From Treponema sp. (GTDB taxonomy: Bacteria; Spirochaetota; Spirochaetia; Treponematales; Treponemataceae): DNA of 7,633 nucleotides. Numbering within the stretch: position 1 is the first letter of the stretch; the number at the start of each line of letters is the position of its first letter. Position numbers and translations under genes: made by a program. The stretch lies in NCBI GenBank assembly GCA_024691105.1, contig JAILNY010000186.1:1-7633 (forward strand). The letters are read 5' to 3'. Below the pieces are notes generated by a model that was not told the origin of the DNA, ran no database searches, and was given only the letters and a program-made list of their open reading frames with translations. Positions 1 to 6,312 of this stretch are shown piece after piece.

Positions 1-1353
1 CGTTATTGTTTTAAAATTATAATTATTTTTCAGTAAACTCAAAAGTAAATTATTATTTCCAACAACCATTTTGGGCTGATCAGTTTGTTCATTTAAAATT
101 TCAAGCAAATCGGTTTTTCCTAATTTTTTAGCAAGCTCTAAAGCAAAATCGCCTAAAGAAATCCCCTTCCCTGAACAAATATTAACAATGTCTTCAACTT
201 TTGAATCCAAAAATTTCACAAATGCATTTGCAATATCTTTTGAATACATATAATCTCTTACAAGTTGTCCATATTTTATTGTAACCTTTTCATTCTTCTG
301 TAATTTGCTTATAATCGATTGCGTCAATCTCCCCTCTTTTTCATTATGCCCATATACATAAAAAATTCTTCCCCACCCAAAAGAAATACTAGTTTTTTCA
401 CAATATTCAGAAGCTTCTTTATAAAGTTCGACCTTACATTTTGCATATAACGTTTGGGGATCCAACGGGTCGCTTTCCTTCAATGGTTCGTCTTTAAAGG
501 CATATTCAAAACACGTACCTGCCATAACTACACGCTTTCCACCATATTTCTTAAATTCTTTGAGCATATTCATACTTGCATCTACATAATCTTTATTAAT
601 TGGATTTATTAGGTAATCTCCCCCTGTAATCCACGCAAAATGCAGCAGATATTGAGGTTTTATTTGTTCAAAAAACCTTGAAACTGCTCCAAAATCGAAT
701 AAATTGCAATTTTTTGAAGTAAGGCAATAAACCTCAAAGCCAGCTTCTTGTAAAGGTACTATTGCTTCTTTACCTATAAGACCTGTAGAACCTGTTAATA
801 CTACTATTTTACCAGTAAAAGGAGTATCAAAATTCTCAAATCTAGGGTGTTGTAAATCTCTTGCAGAAATTATTGGTTCTTTAACACCCCATTCAAACCC
901 AAAACTGTCATAACGGATTCCACAATCACATTCTTGGACATAACAACATGTTTGCAAATAATTAACGCAAGTGTTATCTTCTAAGGAAACAAAGCCATGT
1001 GCAAATCCTTTCGGAATATAAATTGCTCTAGGAACGTCGCCAGAAAGTTCCACAGAAAAATATTTTCCATATGTTTTTGATTTTTTCCTTATATCAAGAC
1101 ATACATCAATAATTCTACCGCTTGTAACATAAACAAGTTTTGTATGATCAGCCGGCGGAATTTGAAAATGCATTCCTCGAATTACATTTTTTTTATTTAT
1201 TGAATAGTAAGATTCCTTAAAATCCGTATCTAGACCTAATGAAGAAAAATCATCTTTGGAAAAAAATTTATGAAACACCCCTCTTGCATCTTGAAAGTGA
1301 TTTGTTTCAATAATTTTTAAACCTTCAAAATTTGTTTCACTTACAGATACCAT
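1..1353 (-). CDS. Bifunctional RmlC-type epimerase + SDR reductase (AscE-AscF-like fusion), 3' end outside window
   Basis: One continuous frame of 451 codons runs from the ATG at 1353 to the window edge with no stop, so the C terminus is missing. Residues about 1-170 form an RmlC-type cupin: R59-G-M-H62-F-Q, K72, DVCLDIRKKS (83-92), IPKGFAHGF (113-121, H119), Y138, GIRYD (145-149) and D166. H62/D166 fit the family catalytic dyad and Y138 the general acid. After a linker of about ten residues, 181-451 is an extended SDR: GSTGLIG (188-194) binds NAD(P), and T280 with YAKCK (Y303, K307) form the active site. In the ascarylose pathway AscE (C5 epimerase) and AscF (4-ketoreductase) are separate; here the same two folds are joined, in reaction order. 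The neighbours RfbF, RfbG and RfbH make the substrate, so the proposed product is CDP-L-ascarylose or a related CDP-3,6-dideoxy-L-hexose. The ATG overlaps the rfbH stop (TAATG) and has a GGAG site 6 bases upstream. Fold calls are firm; the exact sugar is inferred. Confidence 0.88.
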   Translation of the reverse strand, partial: MVSVSETNFEGLKIIETNHFQDARGVFHKFFSKDDFSSLGLDTDFKESYYSINKKNVIRGMHFQIPPADHTKLVYVTSGRIIDVCLDIRKKSKTYGKYFSVELSGDVPRAIYIPKGFAHGFVSLEDNTCVNYLQTCCYVQECDCGIRYDSFGFEWGVKEPIISARDLQHPRFENFDTPFTGKIVVLTGSTGLIGKEAIVPLQEAGFEVYCLTSKNCNLFDFGAVSRFFEQIKPQYLLHFAWITGGDYLINPINKDYVDASMNMLKEFKKYGGKRVVMAGTCFEYAFKDEPLKESDPLDPQTLYAKCKVELYKEASEYCEKTSISFGWGRIFYVYGHNEKEGRLTQSIISKLQKNEKVTIKYGQLVRDYMYSKDIANAFVKFLDSKVEDIVNICSGKGISLGDFALELAKKLGKTDLLEILNEQTDQPKMVVGNNNLLLSLLKNNYNFKTIT

Positions 1354-2681
1354 TAAAGACTCCGCTTAATTACTTCAATCATCTTATCAATCATCGAATC
1401 CGTCATTCCAGGGTATACACCAATCCAGAATGTATCACGCATAATGCGGTCCGTAACTGCAAGGTCACCGATTACACGGTAAGCATTCGTTCCGCGAATT
1501 TGGTCAAAGCAAGGATGCCGTGTAAGGTTTCCTGCAAACAATGCACGAGTCTGAATATTCGCAGCCTCAATCTTCTTTACTAGTTCAGTTCTATCCGTAC
1601 CTTCTTTGCAAGTAACAAGAAAACCAAACCAGCTTGGATTACCGTTTTCAACAGGTTCTGGAAGTATTAATTTATCCTCAAAGCATTCAAGACCTTTATG
1701 AAGGCGCTTAAAATTTTCCTTTCGTTTTTTTACAAATGTAGGGAACTTTTCAAGTTGTGCGCATCCTACAGCTGCCTGCATATCTGTTGCTTTAAGGTTA
1801 TATCCAAAGTGGCTGTATGTGTATTTATGATCGTAGCCGAGCGGAAGTGTCCCGAACTGCTTGTCAAAACGGTGTCCACAAAGGTTATCTTTTCCAGATG
1901 GACAGATACAATCACGGCCCCAGTCACGCATTGAACGAACAATTTTATGAAGCAAAGGATTCTTTGTATAAACAGCGCCACCCTCGCCCATAGTCATGTG
2001 GTGCGGGGGATAAAAGCTTGAAGTTCCAATATCACCGACAGTTCCAGTTTTATAAGTTTTTCCATCTAATACATATTCAGATCCAAGTGCATCACAGTTA
2101 TCTTCTACAAGCCAGAGATTATGTTTTTTACAAAATTCAGTAATTGCTTTCAAGTCAAAAGGATTTCCAAGTGTATGAGCAATCATCACTGCTTTTGTTT
2201 TGGGAGAAAGTGCTGACTCAAGCTGTGTTACATCAATATTATATTGTGGAATTGTTACATCAACAAATACAGGAACTGCACCATACTGTAAAATTGGAGT
2301 AACTGTTGTAGGAAAACCGCAGGCAACTGTGATTACTTCGTCACCACGCTTAATCTGTCTGTCACCTAAAAGCGGAGATGTAAGAGCCATGAAAGCACAC
2401 AAATTTGCAGATGAACCTGAGTTTACAAGTGAAACAAATGGAGTTCCAAGATATTCGCCAAGCTGCTTTTCAAATTGATCGGTATAACGTCCACTTGTAA
2501 GCCAGAATTCAAGCGATGAATCTACAAGATTCATCATTTCTTTTTCATCAAAAACACGACTTGCATAAGATATGCGATCTCCGACCTTGTATTCAGGACG
2601 TACCATATATTTCTTATAATATTCTTTTACGCTTTCTAAAATTTCTTTTGTTGCTTCTTCTTTAGATTTATTTTCAAACAT
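1353..2681 (-). CDS. rfbH: CDP-4-keto-6-deoxy-D-glucose-3-dehydrase E1 (RfbH/AscC/DdhC)
   Basis: This 442-residue protein of the DegT/DnrJ/EryC1/StrS fold removes the C3 hydroxyl of CDP-4-keto-6-deoxyglucose, using PMP and a [2Fe-2S] cluster in the cytoplasm. The PLP-site lysine of ordinary sugar aminotransferases is replaced by histidine: HHMTMGEGG at 227-235 puts H227 where the lysine would be. D194 (VEDNCDALG) fits the cofactor aspartate. C196, C258, C260 and C268 match the E1 cluster pattern C-Xn-C-X1-C-X7-C. Relative to Yersinia E1 numbering as I recall it (D191, C193, H220, C251, C253, C261), all residues fit if four residues are inserted between C196 and H227. This separates it from sugar aminotransferases and from ColD, which lacks the cluster. 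Length is normal for RfbH (about 437). It lies 12 bases after the STAS-like gene and overlaps the next gene by one base. Its partner reductase E3 is not in the window. Confidence 0.95.
   Translation of the reverse strand: MFENKSKEEATKEILESVKEYYKKYMVRPEYKVGDRISYASRVFDEKEMMNLVDSSLEFWLTSGRYTDQFEKQLGEYLGTPFVSLVNSGSSANLCAFMALTSPLLGDRQIKRGDEVITVACGFPTTVTPILQYGAVPVFVDVTIPQYNIDVTQLESALSPKTKAVMIAHTLGNPFDLKAITEFCKKHNLWLVEDNCDALGSEYVLDGKTYKTGTVGDIGTSSFYPPHHMTMGEGGAVYTKNPLLHKIVRSMRDWGRDCICPSGKDNLCGHRFDKQFGTLPLGYDHKYTYSHFGYNLKATDMQAAVGCAQLEKFPTFVKKRKENFKRLHKGLECFEDKLILPEPVENGNPSWFGFLVTCKEGTDRTELVKKIEAANIQTRALFAGNLTRHPCFDQIRGTNAYRVIGDLAVTDRIMRDTFWIGVYPGMTDSMIDKMIEVIKRSL
1360..1363 (-). promoter_or_regulatory. 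Ribosome binding site of the epimerase-reductase fusion gene
   Basis: GGAG on the minus strand lies 6 bases upstream of the ATG at 1353, inside the last codons of rfbH. Together with the one-base stop/start overlap this supports the chosen start and translational coupling to rfbH. Confidence 0.7.
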
Positions 2682-2690
2682 TTATATTAT

Positions 2691-2696
2691 TCCTTA
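2691..2696 (-). promoter_or_regulatory. Ribosome binding site of rfbH
   Basis: TAAGGA on the minus strand, its TAA being the stop codon of the STAS-like gene, ends 9 bases before the rfbH ATG at 2681. Spacing and sequence are good, and the site ties rfbH translation to the end of the upstream small gene. Confidence 0.6.
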
Positions 2697-2966
2697 TTTT
2701 TCATTCAATACAGTCTTTAATGATGCTTCAACAGATTCATTTGTTGTATTTACATAATTAATTGAATTAGAAAAATTTGATTTTATGCCAGTAATAAATT
2801 CATCTGCCCAAGATGGTGTTAGAACTTTTACATTAGAAAAATCTAATTTAATTTCTTCGTCCTTAGAAATAGAATTAAAGATATATGCTTTCGCCATAAG
2901 AAAAGCTTCTTTACCAGCAGGACGAGACATTAAAATATCACCGAATTTACTTATAGTTATATCCAT
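2694..2966 (-). CDS. Small STAS-like protein (DUF4325 type)
   Basis: A 90-residue protein with no signal peptide or membrane segment. The core LDFSNVKVLTPSWADEFITG (41-60) looks like the beta-strand/loop/helix signature of STAS-like DUF4325 proteins, and SRPAGKEAF (14-22) matches their usual N-terminal part. STAS proteins such as SpoIIAA bind a GHKL ATPase partner and are switched by phosphorylation of a serine in this loop; S52 lies at the comparable place, which is inference. The frame can be opened at a TTG at 2981, but ATG at 2966 is preferred: it has GAGGA 6 bases upstream, starts 2 bases after the ATPase stop, and leaves the fold intact. It immediately follows the GHKL ATPase gene, the usual arrangement for such pairs. 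Its target is unknown. A role in transcriptional or enzymatic control of the sugar operon is possible, but nothing in the sequence shows it. Confidence 0.75.
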   Translation of the reverse strand: MDITISKFGDILMSRPAGKEAFLMAKAYIFNSISKDEEIKLDFSNVKVLTPSWADEFITGIKSNFSNSINYVNTTNESVEASLKTVLNEK

Positions 2967-2968
2967 AA

Positions 2969-3523
2969 TTATTCCTCGCAAAAATTTAAGATAGCCAAGC
3001 AGCCGATAAAAACGAAACTACTTGAAGAAAAATTAATCTGACCACCATTTATTATACAGCAACCATTGCCAGATTGAAAATACAAGGACCATTTTTTATT
3101 TTTTACAGAATCTGCTACAAATTTTAGCCCATTTCCTCTTTGCTCTGGGGCACGTCCCGATAACTGTTTTGTAAATGCAATTGTAACAGCTTCTTTATCA
3201 TTCTGTGTTTTATACACACTTTCTAACGACGCTTTAATTCCCCGTCCAAAATCTGCAAGAACAATAATATTGTCTTTTAACTCTGTATTAAAATATGTTC
3301 CCCTTACATGATCCGGCAAAAAATCCCAATTATGGTCAAATGTATTATTGCCAATTTCACCGATAACAGCTGATTCAAGATATTTGTTTGTTCTTAAAAC
3401 AAAGGAATCTACACGAGCCTGAAAAATATCACGAGATAAACAAAAATAATCAAGATTCTTTTCTATAGAATCCTTCTCGATTTTAGAAATAATTTTCTTT
3501 ATAAATTCTTCAGAAAACTTCAT
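2969..3523 (-). CDS. Stand-alone GHKL ATPase domain protein (anti-sigma/histidine-kinase-like)
   Basis: This 184-residue protein carries the Bergerat ATP-binding fold without a phosphoacceptor histidine domain or membrane segment. The N box is EIGNNTFDHN (56-65; E56, N60, H64), the G1 box is DFGRGI (91-96), and the G2 loop is RGNGL (129-133) after PEQ. The final hydrophobic stretch (about 170-181) is probably the last beta strand of the sheet rather than a membrane helix. Residues 1-50 are mainly charged and probably helical. Such short ATPases act in partner switching as protein kinases or anti-sigma factors (SpoIIAB, RsbW), and this one is paired with a STAS-like gene directly downstream. 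The ATG overlaps the rfbG stop (ATGA), so the gene is translationally coupled into the CDP-sugar operon. Its DNA is visibly more AT-rich than rfbG upstream. The kinase substrate and the regulated process are unknown. Confidence 0.8.
   Translation of the reverse strand: MKFSEEFIKKIISKIEKDSIEKNLDYFCLSRDIFQARVDSFVLRTNKYLESAVIGEIGNNTFDHNWDFLPDHVRGTYFNTELKDNIIVLADFGRGIKASLESVYKTQNDKEAVTIAFTKQLSGRAPEQRGNGLKFVADSVKNKKWSLYFQSGNGCCIINGGQINFSSSSFVFIGCLAILNFCEE
2973..2977 (-). promoter_or_regulatory. Ribosome binding site that fixes the STAS-like gene start
   Basis: GAGGA on the minus strand lies within the last two sense codons of the upstream ATPase gene, 6 bases before the ATG at 2966. It decides in favour of that ATG over the in-frame TTG at 2981, which would precede the site. 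It also couples the two small genes. Confidence 0.75.
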
Positions 3524-4581
3524 ATTCCAAAATATTCCTTAATCTGTCTGTCAGTAACTTCCGCCGCAGAGATTCCTTTTTGTACATTCTTTTCCCATTC
3601 GACAATTTTTTCAACTGCTGTTTTAATCGTCCAACGAGGCTTCCATCCAAGTACATTTTTAGACTTTGTACAATCTAGTTTAAGGAAATTTGCCTCGTGA
3701 GGAGCATCTTTTTCGCTCACATTTTTCCAGAAGGCATTCTCACTCCATGACTCACAGAATAATGAAGCAAGTTCACCAGTGGTTACACAGCTTTCGTCAT
3801 CTGGTCCAAAATTATATGAACCTGCAAGTGTTTTATTTTCATACTGTTTCTGAGCAAGAAGCAAATAACCTGAAAGACATTCAAGCACATGCTGATAAGG
3901 ACGTGTTGAATTTGGGTTTCTCAAAATGATTTCTTTTCCGCCTTCTACCGCCCGAATACAGTCCGGAATAATTCTGTCTGTTGCGTAATCTCCACCGCCA
4001 ATCACGTTACCACTGCGGGCTGTAGAAATAGCAGGTGAAGCTTTATCTGCAAAGAACGAATTGCGGTAGCTGTAAGTTACGAGCTCCGAGCAGCTTTTAC
4101 TGTTTGAGTACGGGTCAAACCCGCAGAGCTCCTCATTTTCGCGATACCCCCACATCCATTCTTTATTAAGGTAAACCTTGTCTGTCGTTATGTTTACAAA
4201 TGATTTTATAGATTTACAAGCACGAACAGCTTCTAAAACATTAACTGTTCCAATAACATTTGTTTCGTACGTACCGACAGGATCTTTATAAGAAGTTCGT
4301 ACAATTGGCTGTGCAGCAAGGTGAAGAACTATATCAGGCTTTACTTCTTGCATTGCAATTTTCAGCTTATCACCGTCACGGATATCACCAATTATAGACT
4401 TAATCTGAGATGCAGTTTTAGTCTGTTCAAAAAGATTTGGGCATGTTGGAGGTTCAAGAGAATACCCTGTTACTTCAGCCCCTGCTAAAAACAAGATACG
4501 ACTGAGCCAGGTTCCCTTAAAACCAGTATGACCCGTGAGAAAAACTTTTTTTCCTTTATAAAACGAAAGCAAATCATTCAT
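3520..4581 (-). CDS. rfbG: CDP-glucose 4,6-dehydratase
   Basis: This 353-residue extended SDR converts CDP-D-glucose to CDP-4-keto-6-deoxy-D-glucose with bound NAD+, the second step of the CDP-3,6-dideoxyhexose pathway. The NAD-binding glycine motif is GHTGFKG (17-23). The catalytic residues are T132/T133-D134-K135 (TTDKVY), with Y158 and K162 in YSNSK, one position below the Yersinia enzyme (D135, K136, Y159, K163) as I recall it. RPYQHVLE (227-234), GSYNFGP (254-260) and LGWKPRW (311-317) are further family landmarks. Length is normal (about 357-360). The motif GHTGFKG and the RfbF gene just upstream separate it from the dTDP-glucose dehydratase RmlB. The ATG follows the rfbF stop by 2 bases without a strong binding site, so translation is probably coupled. 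The stop overlaps the start of the GHKL ATPase gene. Confidence 0.96.
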   Translation of the reverse strand: MNDLLSFYKGKKVFLTGHTGFKGTWLSRILFLAGAEVTGYSLEPPTCPNLFEQTKTASQIKSIIGDIRDGDKLKIAMQEVKPDIVLHLAAQPIVRTSYKDPVGTYETNVIGTVNVLEAVRACKSIKSFVNITTDKVYLNKEWMWGYRENEELCGFDPYSNSKSCSELVTYSYRNSFFADKASPAISTARSGNVIGGGDYATDRIIPDCIRAVEGGKEIILRNPNSTRPYQHVLECLSGYLLLAQKQYENKTLAGSYNFGPDDESCVTTGELASLFCESWSENAFWKNVSEKDAPHEANFLKLDCTKSKNVLGWKPRWTIKTAVEKIVEWEKNVQKGISAAEVTDRQIKEYFGI

Positions 4582-4583
4582 CT

Positions 4584-5378
4584 TTAGTAACCGCGTGTAT
4601 TAAAATGATCCCATATATTCCATGGAGCTTTACCTGTAGCCCAAAGCGCATCAAGTTCTTCTTTATCTTTCAACATGTCCATTGGATGCCAGAAGCCGCT
4701 GTGCTTATATGCATGCAGTTGACCATCTTTTGCAATATTCTGCAACGGAGTACGCTCCCACATAATATTATGAGAATCTTCCGGAATATAATCCAAAGCT
4801 TTATTTTCGCAGACAAAGAACCCGCCGTTAATCCACGAATCTGTCGGTTTTTCCTGAAACTGACAGATTGTACCATCTTCGTTTATATCAAGAGCACCAA
4901 AACGACCTTCAGGTTGGACGGCTGTTAATGTAACAAGCTTTCCCGACTTAGCATGAGAATCAACAAGTTTTTCAATATTAACATCAGCAACTCCATCGCC
5001 ATATGTAAGCATAAACGGTTCGTTGCCAATATATTTCTTTGCTTTTTGAATGCGTCCAGCCGTCATTGTATCCGCACCTGTATAAAGCATTGTAACTTTC
5101 CATGGCTCAGAACGCATTTTATGAATTTGAACATCGTTATTAGCAAGATCAATAGTCATATCAGAATAGCGATTATAATAATTCAAAAAATAATCTTTTA
5201 TTACATGACCTTTATAGCCTGTAAGTATAACGAAATCGTTATAGCCATAGTGACTATATATTTTCATGATGTGCCATAAAATCGGATATCCACCGATATG
5301 CACCATAGGCTTAGGAACTTTACGAGTTTCTTCACCAAGACGAGTACCTTTTCCACCGGCAAGAATTAGTGCATGCAT
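4584..5378 (-). CDS. rfbF: Glucose-1-phosphate cytidylyltransferase
   Basis: A 264-residue nucleotidyltransferase that makes CDP-glucose and pyrophosphate from alpha-D-glucose-1-phosphate and CTP, committing carbon to CDP-3,6-dideoxyhexoses. The N-terminal signature LAGGKGTRLGEET (6-18) is followed by KPM (23-25). YGDGV (126-130) holds the metal-binding D128, QEKP spans 175-178, INGGFF spans 183-188 and GFWHPMD (228-234) ends with the second conserved aspartate. Several stretches (EETRKVPKPM, PILWHIMK, MTAGR, GRFGALDI, GKAPW) are typical of RfbF rather than of RmlA or GalU. It is slightly longer than Salmonella RfbF (257), with a short DHFNTRGY tail. The ATG lies 7 bases after the glycosyltransferase stop; a GAAGAG purine stretch about ten bases upstream may be the binding site. 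Confidence 0.96.
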   Translation of the reverse strand: MHALILAGGKGTRLGEETRKVPKPMVHIGGYPILWHIMKIYSHYGYNDFVILTGYKGHVIKDYFLNYYNRYSDMTIDLANNDVQIHKMRSEPWKVTMLYTGADTMTAGRIQKAKKYIGNEPFMLTYGDGVADVNIEKLVDSHAKSGKLVTLTAVQPEGRFGALDINEDGTICQFQEKPTDSWINGGFFVCENKALDYIPEDSHNIMWERTPLQNIAKDGQLHAYKHSGFWHPMDMLKDKEELDALWATGKAPWNIWDHFNTRGY

Positions 5379-5385
5379 AATAACA

Positions 5386-6309
5386 TCACTCTTCGTTTTT
5401 AGTTTTATTAATTATAATAAAAAGTTTTACAATACCATATGGCAAAAACATTTTTATTATTTTTTTCATATATAAAATACATTTTGTAAATATAGACTTT
5501 ATTTTTTTCAAAACAAATCTATATCTGTACAATTTTCCAAAATATACGTGAAGCCATTCATCATAATTTTCTTCCCACTCATCATTATGTAAGCCATTCC
5601 AAAATTTAGGTTGACAATATGCATGAATAATCAACGCTTTAGAAACAGATTTCGAAGTTGGATGAACAGAATACTCTTTCGCCAAATACTGAATATTTAA
5701 ATTATATTCCTGCAACATAAACTCAAATATCCCTTGTTCTCCATAACGTAAAAATTTTCCATATTTTCTTGCTGCACTTATACAATAATCATATGCAGAC
5801 AGATAATCAAAATTGTCATAAAAAGCAAACACAGAATAACAATTAGAACTACGAGAATAATCAAACTGAGGAGCCTCATTCTTTATCTCTTTGTAAAATT
5901 GTTTAAGAACACTAGTTTGCTTTACTGGCAAAAACTGCGCATTACAAGACGAATTTTCTAACAAATTCTGAAAATCAGTTTTTAATACAACATCATAATC
6001 CGACCAAATAACACACGAATATTCCGATAATAATCTAAGGCATTCATATTTACACAAAACCATAGGCGAGAAATATTTATTTATTTCTACAGAAAAATTC
6101 GCTGGGTCATAATTCTTAAACTGATAATAATAAAACTTTGTTGGAAAAATACGATTTATTCTTTTTTGTTCATACAATGATATTCCATCATGAAAAACAA
6201 CCACTTCATCTATTTGTATATTCAATTTTCTTATATTGACTATTAATGTTGCTATGTTACCAACATCTTTTTTTGTACCACCTGTAACAATACACTTCTT
6301 TTTTTTCAT
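5386..6309 (-). CDS. GT8-like glycosyltransferase
   Basis: A 307-residue protein that most resembles GT-A enzymes of family 8, retaining transferases that use UDP-sugars. CVIWSDYDVVLKTDF (99-113) contains the metal-binding DxD (D104-Y-D106). RYGEQGIFEFML (188-199) sits where GT8 proteins have their conserved D/E-Q motif, and IIHAYCQPKFWN (227-238) resembles the GT8 IIH...KPW ending, with H229 a likely metal ligand. The C terminus (about 265-300) is basic and hydrophobic, alternating lysines with I/L/F, suggesting peripheral membrane attachment at the inner face. It probably adds one sugar of the polysaccharide; donor and acceptor cannot be read from sequence. It follows the Wzt-like gene by 3 bases, and a GGGAG site (6322-6326) lies 12 bases upstream within that gene. 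Base composition is clearly lower in GC than rfbF-rfbG-rfbH. An A8 tract directly follows the start codon. Confidence 0.72.
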   Translation of the reverse strand: MKKKKCIVTGGTKKDVGNIATLIVNIRKLNIQIDEVVVFHDGISLYEQKRINRIFPTKFYYYQFKNYDPANFSVEINKYFSPMVLCKYECLRLLSEYSCVIWSDYDVVLKTDFQNLLENSSCNAQFLPVKQTSVLKQFYKEIKNEAPQFDYSRSSNCYSVFAFYDNFDYLSAYDYCISAARKYGKFLRYGEQGIFEFMLQEYNLNIQYLAKEYSVHPTSKSVSKALIIHAYCQPKFWNGLHNDEWEENYDEWLHVYFGKLYRYRFVLKKIKSIFTKCILYMKKIIKMFLPYGIVKLFIIINKTKNEE

Positions 6310-6312
6310 AAA

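Noticed and set aside
1..1353. dTDP-L-rhamnose pathway (RmlC-RmlD) reading of the fusion protein
   Set aside because: The domain types would allow it, but the operon makes CDP-glucose through RfbF, RfbG and RfbH, and no RmlA or RmlB is present; the CDP-ascarylose reading fits the context better.
1766..1981. 71-codon minus-strand frame within rfbH
   Set aside because: It lies wholly inside rfbH in another frame, without a binding site or recognisable domain.
1353..2681. Sugar aminotransferase (for example perosamine or other amino-sugar synthesis)
   Set aside because: The PLP lysine is replaced by H227 and the [2Fe-2S] cysteines are present, which are hallmarks of the 3-dehydrase E1.
2967..2981. 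TTG start that would lengthen the STAS-like protein to 95 residues
   Set aside because: The TTG lies upstream of the strong GAGGA site and inside the ATPase gene; the ATG at 2966 has ideal spacing to that site and keeps the whole fold.
3010..3045. Possible membrane helix at the C terminus of the GHKL ATPase
   Set aside because: The hydrophobic stretch is only about 12 residues, starts in a serine run, and fits the terminal beta strand of the ATPase fold.
4953..5279. 108-codon plus-strand open frame opposite rfbF
   Set aside because: It is antisense to a well-supported gene, its product (rich in Ile, Cys and His) matches no family I know, and it fits a shadow frame. The plus-strand frames at 1332-1583, 1698-1934, 2200-2478, 2785-2994, 3690-3929, 4605-4928 and 5266-5475 were rejected for the same reason.
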